Source: Candidatus Hamiltonella defensa 5AT (Acyrthosiphon pisum) (GTDB lineage: Bacteria; Pseudomonadota; Gammaproteobacteria; Enterobacterales; Enterobacteriaceae). Taken from it: a DNA stretch of 64,000 nt. Location of the stretch: the NCBI RefSeq assembly GCF_000021705.1, contig NC_012751.1, positions 930,001 through 994,000 of the forward strand. The letters run 5' to 3'. Within the stretch, counting starts at the first letter, position 1, and the number at the start of each line of letters is the position of its first letter. The notes under the pieces were generated by a model that was not told the DNA's origin, searched no databases, and saw nothing but the letters and a program-made list of their open reading frames with translations. This document shows, one piece after another, positions 1 to 8,586 of the stretch. Position numbers and translations under genes: made by a program.

Positions 1-396
1 TGCAAACAGGTCTATCAGTACGGCTAGACAGGTCCAACGATTCCCTGCCCAGAGATAGGTCACATCTGATGAGGGGCAGCCACAGAAAACTGACGCGCTC
101 ACACGTCAGGAATAGCCTGATGTTCCTGTCTCGCCTTTTTATATTGATGAGTCGGTGGCTGATGGCTGACCGGTTACAACTGACGCATGACTCTCGTTGC
201 CCGATAGCGACTTGGCGGAATACCCCGTTCTGATACCATGGCAGACATCGTTCTTGCTCCTGACGTACCTGAGCTTGTCACTCTATCTGTTCAGGCTTGA
301 TTCTATTAACCCCCTTTACCCAATATTGATAACGGCTTCGATGTATCCCAAACACTTGACATCAGCGTGTCACTGCATGGCTCTTCTTAAGTTTCT
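1..396. other. No identifiable gene
   Basis: I see no convincing coding sequence, RNA gene or clear element end here. An open frame on the + strand from about 197 looks like a chance frame: it has no recognisable domain and runs antisense into the IS3 remnant. The stretch is probably debris between mobile-element fragments. Confidence 0.5.
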
Positions 397-714
397 CTAC
401 TCACGGGAAGTGTTCAGGAACTCTGACATTAAGAGAGATGAAGCCTTTTTGAGGATATCTTTCTCCCGTTCAACCTTGCGGAGTTTGGCTTCCAGCTCTT
501 GAATCCGTTGTTGGTCTGCTGTCATTGTTTTACCTTGGGAAATAGTTTGTCCACTTTTTTCGCTCATTGACCGCCTCACCCCATCACGGAGGGCGATGAT
601 ACTCACGCCCATGGCTTTTGCTCCTTCTATCCCCCTATATCCTTGTTTTGTCACTCATTGAGCCCCTTCTAGCTTAAATTCAGGGCTGTAGGGGAGTTTG
701 TGTTTTTTGTTCAT
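397..714 (-). pseudogene. IS3-family transposase OrfA remnant
   Basis: Read from an ATG at 714, the translation begins MNKKHKLPYSPEFKLEGAQ, hits an in-frame TGA at 655-657, and continues with GYRGIEGAKAMGV, the usual helix-turn-helix of IS3/IS150-type OrfA. It ends with the leucine-zipper-like EKDILKKASSLLMSE that normally precedes the -1 frameshift into OrfB. OrfA binds the IS ends; the catalytic OrfB is not found next to it. The premature stop and missing OrfB make this a dead fragment. The family assignment rests on the order HTH then zipper. Confidence 0.8.
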
Positions 715-818
715 TGTTCCCCCTTTTTTGATAACGTGAGTCTATCACCTGGTTTTTATCAGGTGGCCAAATTAACTATGCCACTACAGATAATACCCTT
801 TTATGCCTCTACGGACTA

Positions 819-1046
819 TTGCCTTTGTGGATTGAGGTGAGCCGAATAAAATACCTGAATAATCTGGTAGAGCAAGACCATCGGGGCATTAAACGCATCA
901 CTCAGTCTACGCTGGGATTTAAATCGTTTAAAACAGCAGAGGCCACTATTGCAGGAATTGAGCTACACCCGATGCTCAAAAAAGGACAGCTCGAAAACCC
1001 AGGCACTATCCCAGCCTGGAAACAGTTTTATTCTTTAGCAGACTAA
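819..1046 (+). pseudogene. IS6-family transposase C-terminal fragment
   Basis: The 75-residue frame contains KYLNNLVEQDHRGIKR, the hallmark around the last catalytic Glu of IS6/IS26-type DDE transposases, followed by a typical tail (LGFKSF, AGIE, KKGQL). The N-terminal HTH and the first two catalytic Asp residues are missing, so it cannot be active. No IS6-type terminal repeat is obvious at either side. It lies just downstream of the next gene's 3' end on the opposite strand. Confidence 0.8.
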
Positions 1047-1075
1047 CTGTGTCCTGAATAAAGACACCCAGCGCT

Positions 1076-1099
1076 TCAGATTATTTTTTCGACAGAACC
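1076..1099. repeat. 24-bp direct repeat, left copy
   Basis: This 24-bp sequence, starting TCAGATTATTTTTTCGAC, recurs identically at 2722-2745. On the minus strand both copies encode the same C-terminal residues VLSKK and stop: here the end of the coiled-coil protein gene, there the end of the IS481 remnant. The pair brackets the whole 1081-2652 gene, so it may mark the recombination or insertion that put the gene here. Confidence 0.85.
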
Positions 1100-2652
1100 T
1101 GTTTTTGCTTTCGCTGCTGCCCAACCCTAGCGCGTTCAGATCTTTCGTTATCTGCAATTTTTTTCTTTAACGCCGCTAATTCAGTGAGATTTTTCTTACG
1201 AAGTACATCGTTAGCCGACTTCTCCTGCCGCAATTTCTCAAGTTCAAGGAGGTTAGCTTTAACCATATTAACGTATTTATTCCGATTCATATGAGTTTTC
1301 TTATCTAGAAGAGCTTGTCTATTTTCTTCAGCTTTAACTAATTTAGTTTCTATAAATTTTCTCGTTTCATCTAATTTAGCCATTTCTTGTTCTAGGTTTG
1401 ATTTTGTTTGATTACTGGCTTTCCTATTTACTGCGAGCTTACCTTTAACCGGTGGTTTAGCAACTGCAGCGACTTCTTCTTTTGAACCTTCAATCGGTTT
1501 AGCTAATAACGGCTCATTATTTAATATAGTATTCTTTCCAGAATCCGTACTTGATCGGTGGTTAGGGTATATTGTTTCTAACTGCTGACACTCTGACAGC
1601 TCCGGGGAAAATTTGCCTTCAACCACTTTGGCATCACTTTGTAGATGATTGACATTTAATTCAGTATTTTGCACTTTTTGAGTTTCATCTAAGTTTGCTA
1701 ATAGAGATTTAGTGTTCGCAGTCAGAACAGTCGAAACATTTTGCCCATTTGTCGAATTTGGAAAATCGTTAGAACCAACCTCACCCACCGATGTATTCAT
1801 TTCATCTAAAGCAGGTTTAACCGATACTGTATTTAACCCTTGAAACGTATTTAACGGAGCACTCTTTTTAATCCTGTCAACTAGCGCAGTCTTACTTCCG
1901 GTAAAAAAACTGCTAATCCACTGCCATATTCTGGTTTTCATTGAACGCGTATCAAGAATTTTTAATGCAGAACCAGCATTGGCATTTCCTTGAACCAACA
2001 ATTCATTTTTTACTGGCTTGCCCTGTAGAAAATGAATGCGACAATCAAGCTGGACAAAGGGTCTTTCACTGTCTGGATTGCCTGCTAACGGCTCCTCACC
2101 ATATTGCACTATTTGATGCATCACCCACTCACCAAGGTTGTTTCCGGAGATAAAATTAATCGATCTACTCGTTGGCGGCCCCTGTAAAAATTCAGGCTTT
2201 GTTTCTAATCTTTCTATTTGTTTTGATACAACTTGCTCAACCACAGTTTCGCTAAATTGTTGCTGAATAAAATTGTTTAGATTATTAGAATCAATAGGGC
2301 TTAATTCATCCGTAATCAATCTATTGTTTTTCAATTGAGCAACCACAGCTTTACTACATTGTTGCGGAATACCATTGTTTAGCTCATTAGTTTTAGTCCA
2401 TTTATGGTTTTCAAAAGGCGCTACATCACAAGGAAAACCATTCAGGTAAACGCTCGGTTTAACCGCCCCATCGGATTCATCAGCCTCTTTTTTTGAAGAA
2501 GGATCCTTAGAATTAAAGGAAATATGTCTATCGCTAGCGCCTTTTAGATTCGATCCAAAAGGATGGGTTCTATTAATACTCTGGTTTACCAGAGTATTAA
2601 TAGAAGCAACCTGAGTATTGAGCAATGTCTTTATCATTTTGGTGTTTTCCAA
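1081..2652 (-). CDS. Putative secreted effector, coiled-coil C-terminus
   Basis: Intact 523-residue protein without signal peptide or membrane segments; no family recognised with certainty. Residues 1-240 are rich in Asn, Ser and Gln and look low-complexity. Around 242-260 lies RIWQWISSFFTGSKTALVDR, which fits W-x-x-I-x-x-F-F, reminiscent of the WEK(I/M)xxFF translocation motif of Salmonella SPI-2 effectors, although there it is near the N-terminus. Residues ~400-515 are strongly charged with heptad character, a likely coiled coil. Low GC and position among effector-like genes and mobile debris suggest a horizontally acquired type III effector. The function is unknown; the effector label is inference. 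Confidence 0.5.
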   Translation of the reverse strand: MENTKMIKTLLNTQVASINTLVNQSINRTHPFGSNLKGASDRHISFNSKDPSSKKEADESDGAVKPSVYLNGFPCDVAPFENHKWTKTNELNNGIPQQCSKAVVAQLKNNRLITDELSPIDSNNLNNFIQQQFSETVVEQVVSKQIERLETKPEFLQGPPTSRSINFISGNNLGEWVMHQIVQYGEEPLAGNPDSERPFVQLDCRIHFLQGKPVKNELLVQGNANAGSALKILDTRSMKTRIWQWISSFFTGSKTALVDRIKKSAPLNTFQGLNTVSVKPALDEMNTSVGEVGSNDFPNSTNGQNVSTVLTANTKSLLANLDETQKVQNTELNVNHLQSDAKVVEGKFSPELSECQQLETIYPNHRSSTDSGKNTILNNEPLLAKPIEGSKEEVAAVAKPPVKGKLAVNRKASNQTKSNLEQEMAKLDETRKFIETKLVKAEENRQALLDKKTHMNRNKYVNMVKANLLELEKLRQEKSANDVLRKKNLTELAALKKKIADNERSERARVGQQRKQKQVLSKK

Positions 2653-2721
2653 GATATAAAAATATAGGGTTACTATAAATAAAAATCGCGCGCTATGCTG
2701 TCAGTATTTGACCTTAATCTA

Positions 2722-2745
2722 TCAGATTATTTTTTCGACAGAACC
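2722..2745. repeat. 24-bp direct repeat, right copy
   Basis: Identical to 1076-1099. Here it forms the 3' end of the IS481-family transposase remnant on the minus strand, which is the more likely original context. Confidence 0.85.
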
Positions 2746-2965
2746 GCTTGTTCTGTATAAGGTTCAACCCGATTTTTTTCGATAGGTTTTTTCGGCTTAT
2801 TTCAACAAGCGCAGTCTCACCACCCTGTTCGTAAAGCTTTTTAAATCGGTAATAGCTATCCCTGCTGTACCCCATAACCTTGCAAGCTGACTAAACATTA
2901 CCCAGTTGTTTCGCCAGCTCAAGTAAACCTAATTTTGGTTTGATTATTTTTGCTGTTTGATTCAT
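2727..2965 (-). pseudogene. IS481-family transposase N-terminal remnant
   Basis: From an ATG at 2965 the frame reads MNQTAKIIKPKLGLLELAKQ, has an in-frame TAG after LGNV, then continues ACKVMGYSRDSYYRFKKLY, the helix-turn-helix of IS481-type transposases. It stops after EQAVLSKK. The DDE catalytic domain is absent. The final ~24 bp are duplicated at the end of the coiled-coil effector gene on the left, which suggests that this remnant supplied the sequence. Confidence 0.75.
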
Positions 2966-3035
2966 TTTTAACTCTCCTTCATTTCAGACTAAATATATTG
3001 AAATGTCAGATTAAATTCAAACTTTTACATTTTTT

Positions 3036-3764
3036 TTAAGGCAAAATTAATGCCTCAATAAGCCTTTCTTCTTTACCTGTATTTTTAGGCAGAATTGTTT
3101 CTTCAAGTACTCGTTTAGTTGTACCATTTTCATCTTTTACTTTAAATAGAATATTAAATTCCGTATCTTTATTATATAACACTTCCCTTTCATCACTGAG
3201 GACGGCAAAGTCATCTATACATATACCGGATTTCCCAAAAATAATCGAAGCTGTACCACCAGGGATATAAATAATATCTTTTATTAGTTCTGCATCGAGG
3301 GAAGTAGAAAGATAACCAGCATCCTGAGAGGTTTGCCCTTCACTTTTAAAATCATTAAAATCACTAATTCGATAAGTTTTTATGTGTTTTTGGTTAATAG
3401 GGATTTTTTTAAAAGCTGAATTTAATCCTTCATTAAGCGCTGAATTTTTTTTATCCAATTGATTATTGTTACGTAAATCCTCGTTGAGTTTTTTATACGC
3501 TGGCCCAGTGTAAATTCTGATTGATAATATTTCAAAATCGTTAAAAAGATTACTCGAGTTTATAAAGGGTGCAGGGTCAAAAGAATCAATAAGTATTTGC
3601 TTTAATGTTTCATTGCTCAGCGTATGTTTAGAGTTATTAACATTAATAATTTCTTTAAATAAATTAGATGAAATATCAGCAGCACTAACCGTATTGTATG
3701 GCAATAAAGAACCGCTGTTAACGATATTTTTAGTAGCAATCGTTCTAGAAAATGAAAGTGGCAT
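3036..3764 (-). CDS. Mono-ADP-ribosyltransferase effector/toxin
   Basis: The 242-residue protein has the signature of R-S-E class ADP-ribosyltransferases: Arg132 in KTYRISDF, the Ser-Thr-Ser motif at 153-155 in GYLSTSL, and a biglutamate E192-x-E194 in SDEREVLY. The spacing fits ExoS, HopU1, SpyA and C3-type enzymes, which transfer ADP-ribose from NAD+ to host proteins. ExE suggests arginine as acceptor, as in other ExE enzymes. There is no signal peptide, consistent with injection by a type III system (inference). Low GC and the shared upstream element at 3829-3849 link it to the two effector genes at 55.9 and 58.0 kb. All key residues are present. The substrate is unknown. Confidence 0.82.
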   Translation of the reverse strand: MPLSFSRTIATKNIVNSGSLLPYNTVSAADISSNLFKEIINVNNSKHTLSNETLKQILIDSFDPAPFINSSNLFNDFEILSIRIYTGPAYKKLNEDLRNNNQLDKKNSALNEGLNSAFKKIPINQKHIKTYRISDFNDFKSEGQTSQDAGYLSTSLDAELIKDIIYIPGGTASIIFGKSGICIDDFAVLSDEREVLYNKDTEFNILFKVKDENGTTKRVLEETILPKNTGKEERLIEALILP

Positions 3765-3828
3765 AAATGTTCCTAAATAGTTTACTTACGTTATTTTTAA
3801 TATAATTTATATAATTAAGTTATTAATT

Positions 3829-3849
3829 ACTTTAAAAAAACGCTCATTT
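3829..3849 (-). promoter_or_regulatory. Shared effector upstream element, copy 1
   Basis: On the coding strand this 21-bp element contains AAATGAGCG followed by a T run and AAAGT. It ends 64 bp before the ADP-ribosyltransferase start codon. It is identical at 20 of 21 positions to 56006-56026 and closely similar to 58085-58106, both upstream of other effector-like genes at nearly the same distance. It is probably a regulator site or promoter element. Confidence 0.6.
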
Positions 3850-3989
3850 GAACTAATAGTTCACTCGGTGTTCTAAGAAGTTATAAATTAATAGACAGAT
3901 AAAAATAAGCCCGATAAAGTGTCTTTTAAATCGATTTTTTCAAGATAAGTAGACACACTGTCTATCAAACGATTCAGGATACATTTTTT

Positions 3990-4539
3990 ATGAGACTTTT
4001 TGCTTATGCCCGTGTATCAACCAGACAACAATCCCTGGATATTCAAATCAAGGCGCTGAAATCAGAAGGCGTTAAAGATACCCGTATTTTTACTGATAAA
4101 ATGACAGGGAGTCACGCGGCTCGAGATGGCCTTCAACTTTCTACGGCTCAAGGTAGAAGAGGGAGATGTTGTTCTGGTTAAAAAACTCGATAGATTAGGA
4201 AGAGACACCGCTGATATGATCGAGTTAATCAAAGAATTTGACCAAGCGGGCGTGGCGATTCGATTGCTGGATGATGGCATGAGCACAGAAGGGGCGATGG
4301 GCAAAATGGTGGCTACCATTCTTTCTGCTGTCGCACAAGCAGAGCGCCAGAGAATTCTGGAAAGAACGAATGAAGGACGAACAGAAGCGAAAGCCAAAGG
4401 CGTTCAATTTGGTCGTAAGCGGTCGATAAACCATCAAAAAGTGAAAGCGCTTTATCAAAAGGGCATTGGGGCCACAGCGTTATCTCAGTAATTAAACATA
4501 GCCCGCTCAACAGTCTATAAAATCTTGAAAATGCCTTAG
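3990..4539 (+). pseudogene. Tn3-type serine resolvase, frameshifted
   Basis: The N-terminus MRLFAYARVSTRQQSLDIQ has the catalytic serine region of resolvase/invertase recombinases. Near 4120-4140 the frame shifts, and the other frame continues KKLDRLGRDTADMIE, TEGAMGKMVATILSAVAQAER and the C-terminal HTH. An in-frame TAA at 4489-4491 interrupts the HTH, after which LNIARSTVYKILKMP ends at 4539. Resolvases resolve cointegrates of Tn3-family transposons at a res site. Two lesions make this a pseudogene. It is transcribed toward the Tn3-like end at 4554-4572. Confidence 0.85.
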
Positions 4540-4553
4540 CTCGGGGTTTCCTG

Positions 4554-4572
4554 CCACTCAGCGTCAGACCCC
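4554..4572 (-). repeat. Tn3-type terminal inverted repeat
   Basis: On the minus strand this reads GGGGTCTGACGCTGAGTGG, one base different from the outer 19 bases of the Tn3 inverted repeat as I recall it. It directly follows the resolvase pseudogene, so it probably marks the right end of a Tn3-family transposon whose other end is not in the window. The ADP-ribosyltransferase and coiled-coil genes would lie on the transposon side. Confidence 0.6.
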
Positions 4573-6268
4573 ATAATCAAAACATTTCATCCTTATCTGG
4601 GATTTTTGATGAAAAAAATTCATCAAATGTATCCTTCTTTTTGTTAATTTAAGCGGGGGATTGGGAATATGATGTCTTTCCTTTCAAGAAAGGGTTCTGT
4701 CACGCATTTGTGATAAGCTCATTAATCATTTTGACATTGAATGTATAACGATGACCCAGAAATTCACCCCAACCCCCCATGATGCGGTTTTTCGCCAGTT
4801 TCTCCATGAAAAAGAGACGCCTCAAGACTTCTTCGAGATATGGCTTCCTGATGAGATAAAAGCCCTGTGTGATTTCACGACGATGGATGAAAGTGGAGTC
4901 GGGGTCTTTTGTCGATGAAGACATGAAGGCGTATCAAAACGATATTCTGTATTCATTAAAGACAAAAAAAGGGAAAGGATATCTCTACATTTTGATTGAA
5001 TCGGTGCGACGTGAAAGTCGTTTTGATTATTGTCTTAACTCTGTAGAGGGAGCAAGACGCACTGTTTCCCCAGTGCTAGCCTACTGAGCCAAGCGTTGCT
5101 GGTAACGGCGAGGTTTGAAGCGCTCAGGACAATGAAACGCTTCGTAAGAGAAGGAAGAACCGCGAGGTGAAACCAACGACTGCCAGCATCAAAGCGGTCA
5201 GCGAGCCAGGCTGAATGGTATGGTCAACATAAGTGAACTGCTGTTTAAAACTTCATAATCAAGCCGCCAGCCAAAGATGCTGACAGGCTTGAACCAAAAG
5301 GGTTGTGATGGGCTACTCGGGCGACTCTACGAGTACAGGAACATCAACATCACTGGAGTAGAGGCAGGACCTAACCCATTCATGTCATCAAAGCGGAACA
5401 CGGTAAGCCCGTAGGGTGGCTCGTTCAGAGCAAGGCAAATCGCAAGAAATGCTGATCATCATGCGGGTAAAGGAAAGTGGAGAAAGCGAAGGCTCAATCG
5501 TAATCATTGAGATAAGGGGTGCGAATAAAATCAACATTCTCCTGCGCGAAAGTGGACAAACTTCCACTGGGTCTTTCTTGACAAGAATATTTGACTATTT
5601 TGAATGAGGGAAAGCAGATGACAGGAGCAGTCATACCTGGTGCACCTTCACACTTGAGCGGTGATTGGACAAACATTGTATGGTCTCAATGTTATCGAGA
5701 AGTGAAAAAGCTTCAAATTCGTATTGTTAAGGCATGGCAGCAAAAACGCTGGGGTAAAGTGAACGCTTTACAACGACTGCTGACGCATTCATACAGTGCC
5801 AAAGCATTGGCCGTACGACGCGTCACAGAAAATCAAGGTAAAAACACACCTGGGGTTAATGGTGTAACATGGCCTACTCCCTCCAGTAAAACCCAAGCGA
5901 TTGAAACACTCAAGTTAAGAAGTTATCGTCCCTTACCATTAAAGCGGGTCTATATTCCGAAGAAAAAGGATCAACGGCGAGCTTTGGGGATCCCTGGTAT
6001 GAAAAACAGGGCAATGCAAGTCCTTCACTTGTTATCTCTAGAACCCATAGCAGAAGCGCTGATCCTCATTCTTATGGCTTTCGCAGCGGGCGTTCGACAG
6101 CGGATGCTATAGAGCAATGTCACTCTGTATTAGCTAAGCAAGATAGAGCTCAATGGATACTTGAATGTGATATTTGTCGCTGCTTTGATGATATTTCACA
6201 TGATTGGCTATTGCAAAATGTTCCGATGAACAAAGCAGTCTTAAGGAAATGGCTCAAAGCGGGTTATA

Positions 6269-7170
6269 TAGCTAAACGACATAAGAATAGTTACATAATA
6301 TGTTCTGAAAACAAGGTATTGATGTCGCATTGAAGTTCTCTTCTTTTTCTTTTAGCTTGAGCCCATGTGTGCTCAATAGGGTTGAACTCGGGCGAATAAG
6401 GAGGCAAATATTCAATAGAATGACCGGCGTTGAGAATGGCGTGTTGAATATCTTTTCGCTTGTGGAAAGAAGCGTTATCCATCATCATCACGCACGGATG
6501 AGGAAGAGCGGGTAGGAGCAGCTGAGTGACCCAGGCATAAAAAACATCGCTGTTAATGGAGCAGTTAAAGAGGCCCACCGCGATGAGAGTGACCCCTAAT
6601 AAGGCACCAATGACGTTAGTGCGGCCCTTAGCCTGCCAATCGTGAGTCCCAAAACAGCGTTGACCTCGTGTAGCGTATCCGTAGAGGCGGGGCATATCGT
6701 GAGCAAAGCCGCTCTCATCGAGATAAACCAGAGATTTACCCTGCTTTTGATACCCCGCGATTTTTTCCTGGAACCCCTGTCGTGCCTCTTCGTTTGCCTT
6801 GGGATGACGCAGAGTTTTTTTTATAGGTCAGACCCCATCTTTTCAATGCTTGCCAGATGGCTTTGGGGCACACCCCGAAACGGGCCGCCCGTTCCCGTTG
6901 ATAGCTATCTGGATACTCTGCCACATCTTTGATAAACGCCTCTTTATCCATCTTGCCTCGACGCGGACCCGAGGGTTTCGGTTCTATTCGCTTGAGCCAA
7001 CGCCTGAGAGTATCTGTACCTACGTGAAAACGCTTCGCCGTTGCTCTGATGCTCAGTCCTTCTTTCTCTCGAATACTCAGGACTTTTTGACGAAAATCCA
7101 CTGAATAACTCATAGTGACCTCATGCTAATTAGTTCTTTATATTGTAACTAAAATTAAATCGCTTAGCTA
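6269..7170 (-). mobile_element. IS630-family element, copy 1 (902 bp)
   Basis: The ends are inverted repeats beginning TAGCTAA at both sides, flanked by a TA duplication (6267-6268 and 7171-7172), the normal IS630/Tc1 target. It appears identical to the copy at 58981-59882. It interrupts the maturase gene of group II intron A; removing it with one TA restores the reading frame. Confidence 0.9.
6291..7113 (-). CDS. IS630 transposase, two frames (copy 1)
   Basis: The first frame (7113 down to 6736) starts MSYSVDFRQKVLSIREKEG and holds two helix-turn-helix regions. The second frame (to 6291) carries the DDE catalytic part, with MMMDNASFHK and EYLPPYSPEFNPIEHTWA. They overlap at a run of eight A residues after CTAT, a likely slippage site for making a full-length enzyme. 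The fused reading through GLTYKKTLRHPK and LVYLDESGFAHDMPR restores the first catalytic Asp. Whether slippage happens is inference; the arrangement is common in this family. Confidence 0.85.
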
Positions 7171-8352
7171 TATTGAGACGGGGCGGCTCCATGCTACTTC
7201 CTCGGGTACGCCGAAAGGAGGTATTATTTCTTCTGCGCTGGCCAATTGGTGTTTAGACACGCTACAAACACTATTAGCACTCCACTTCAAAAACGGATGG
7301 AAAAAAGACAATGGGTCATCCATAAAGTCAATCTCATTCGGTATGCCGATGATTTTATTATTACCGGTGCTTCAGAAGCTCTGTTAAAAAATGAAGTCAA
7401 ACCTGTGGTAGAGACCTTCCTTCAAGCTAGAGGATTACAGTTAGCTCCGGAGAAAACCACGATTAAGCATATTACGGAAGGCTTTAATTTTCCAGGGCAG
7501 AATATTCGAAAACAGGGTCAACGTCAGACGTGTCTGATTAAACCATCAAAAGAAAATATAGCTGCCTTTCTAAGCAAAACACGTAGACTCATCAAACAAA
7601 ATATCGGGATTAAGCAAGTAAATTTAATAGGTTTACTGAATCCTCTTATTCAAGGATGGGTTAATTATCATCGACACGTGTGTGCAAAAAAGGTGTTTAG
7701 CCAGGTTGATCATGAGATATGGAAAGCATTATGGACATGGTGTTGTCGAAGGCATCCTGACAAAGGCAAACGTTGGATTAAAAATCGATATTTTTCACGA
7801 AGAAGTACCCGTAACTGGATATTTTCAGCTGATAAATCGATCCGATGGCCTGACGGCAATCCGGTCGTTATTTGCCTGAGAAAAGCAAGCGATACTCCTA
7901 TCCGAAGACACATCAAAATCATCAGCCAGACCAATCCCTATGATCCTGCTTGGGAAAGGCAAAGACAAGCGAGAAAGATGCTGTACACGCTCACAGGCAG
8001 AAAGAAATGAGAGCATCTATGGCGTCGGCAAAAAAGACGATGTCCTATATGTCAACAAATCATGGATAAGGAGTCTGGATGGCATATTCATCATGTTATT
8101 CCCCGCGTCAAAGGAGGCCCTGACACGCTCAATAATTTGATATTACTTCATCCAGTTTGTCATCGCCAATTACATAACCAGGATCTCTGTGCCACACCGG
8201 CTTCTACAAAGAGGCTTTGAAAGGCTTGAGCCTAATGCGGCGAAAGTCGCAAGCTGCGCCCTCAGGCGAGGGCGGCTCAGTAATGCTCTGTCCTTACCCG
8301 ACCAATCGACCCCCGATAAACTGATTGCCTGGCGATTAATGCGCTATAGTAT

Positions 8353-8389
8353 GGGTCCACTTGGAAAACGGAAAATATCCCACGCTAAG
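8353..8389 (+). repeat. Tn21-subfamily terminal inverted repeat
   Basis: Starts GGGTCCACTTGG and contains GAAAACGGAAAAT and CACGCTAAG, matching most of the 38-bp Tn21/Tn501 inverted repeat as I recall it. The outer end abuts the rpn remnant and the tnpA stop codon lies within it, as in Tn21-type transposons. Confidence 0.75.
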
Positions 8390-8586
8390 ACTGTTTTTTG
8401 TACAGAGTAGTATCGACTGCACGTAATGCGCGGTATTTTCCTGATCCCAGCTTAACGTTGTTACCCCAGACATAATCTCCACTCAGATTAATATGTTCCC
8501 AACCCAGAGGGGAAAGATGAGATACCAGTTGCTCATTAATCTCGATACCTTTTCGTTTCAGTGAATCAATGGCTCTTTCTATATAT
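8385..8586 (-). pseudogene. tnpA: Tn3-family transposase C-terminal fragment
   Basis: The frame contains YIERAIDSLKRKGIEINEQLVSHLSPLGWEHINLSGDYVW, the conserved end of Tn3-family TnpA, and stops within the terminal repeat. The rest of the transposase (normally almost 1000 residues) is missing because an IS5-family element begins at 8587 and the sequence beyond it at 9439 does not continue tnpA. Confidence 0.85.

Larger units (their letters stand above)
5618..8220 (+). pseudogene. Group II intron reverse transcriptase/maturase, broken
   Basis: The reading is MTGAVIPGAPSH... with RT blocks VRRVTENQGKNTPGVNGVTW, RVYIPKKKDQRRALGIP, then after a frameshift near 6060 YGFRSGRSTADAIEQC and LECDICRCFDDISHDW. 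IS630 lies inside LKAGYI/ETGRLHATSSGTPKGGI, which rejoin in frame without it. Another frameshift occurs near 7300 before LIRYADDFIITG, the RT catalytic YADD. The maturase X domain follows, then a stop at about 8008, and a C-terminal HNH domain (CPICQQIM...HIHHVIPR...CHRQLH) ends at 8220. At least three lesions besides IS630 make it inactive. Confidence 0.82.
5004..8302 (+). mobile_element. Group II intron A (degenerate), in rpn
   Basis: The 5' end GTGCGACGTGAAAG fits the bacterial group II consensus GUGYG, and the 3' end is CTTACCCGAC. Excision would rejoin LIES and QSTPDK of the nuclease in frame, which fixes both boundaries. A weak domain V-like sequence lies near 8228-8260. The element carries a broken maturase/reverse transcriptase gene and an IS630 copy, so it is unlikely to move by itself. 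Its protein differs clearly from that of the three 2345-bp introns, so it is a different lineage. Confidence 0.82.
4751..8352 (+). pseudogene. Rpn-family recombination-promoting nuclease, split
   Basis: The N-terminus MTQKFTPTPHDAVFRQFLHE is typical of Rpn/YhgA-type PD-(D/E)XK nucleases (old name transposase_31). A tandem duplication of GATG near 4880 shifts the frame; removing four bases restores the family sequence ESGSFVDEDMKAYQ, DILYSLKTKKGKGYLYILIES. A group II intron (5004-8302) follows immediately, and after it QSTPDKLIAWRLMRYSM continues in frame. The gene is then cut at 8353 by a Tn21-type transposon end. Rpn proteins are DNA endonucleases that stimulate RecA-independent recombination. 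Confidence 0.82.

Noticed and set aside
197..502. 101-residue open frame on the + strand
   Set aside because: No ribosome site or recognisable domain, and its second half is antisense to the IS3 OrfA remnant.
4700..4924. 74-residue open frame on the minus strand
   Set aside because: It is the antisense shadow of the rpn nuclease N-terminus, whose + strand reading matches the family clearly.
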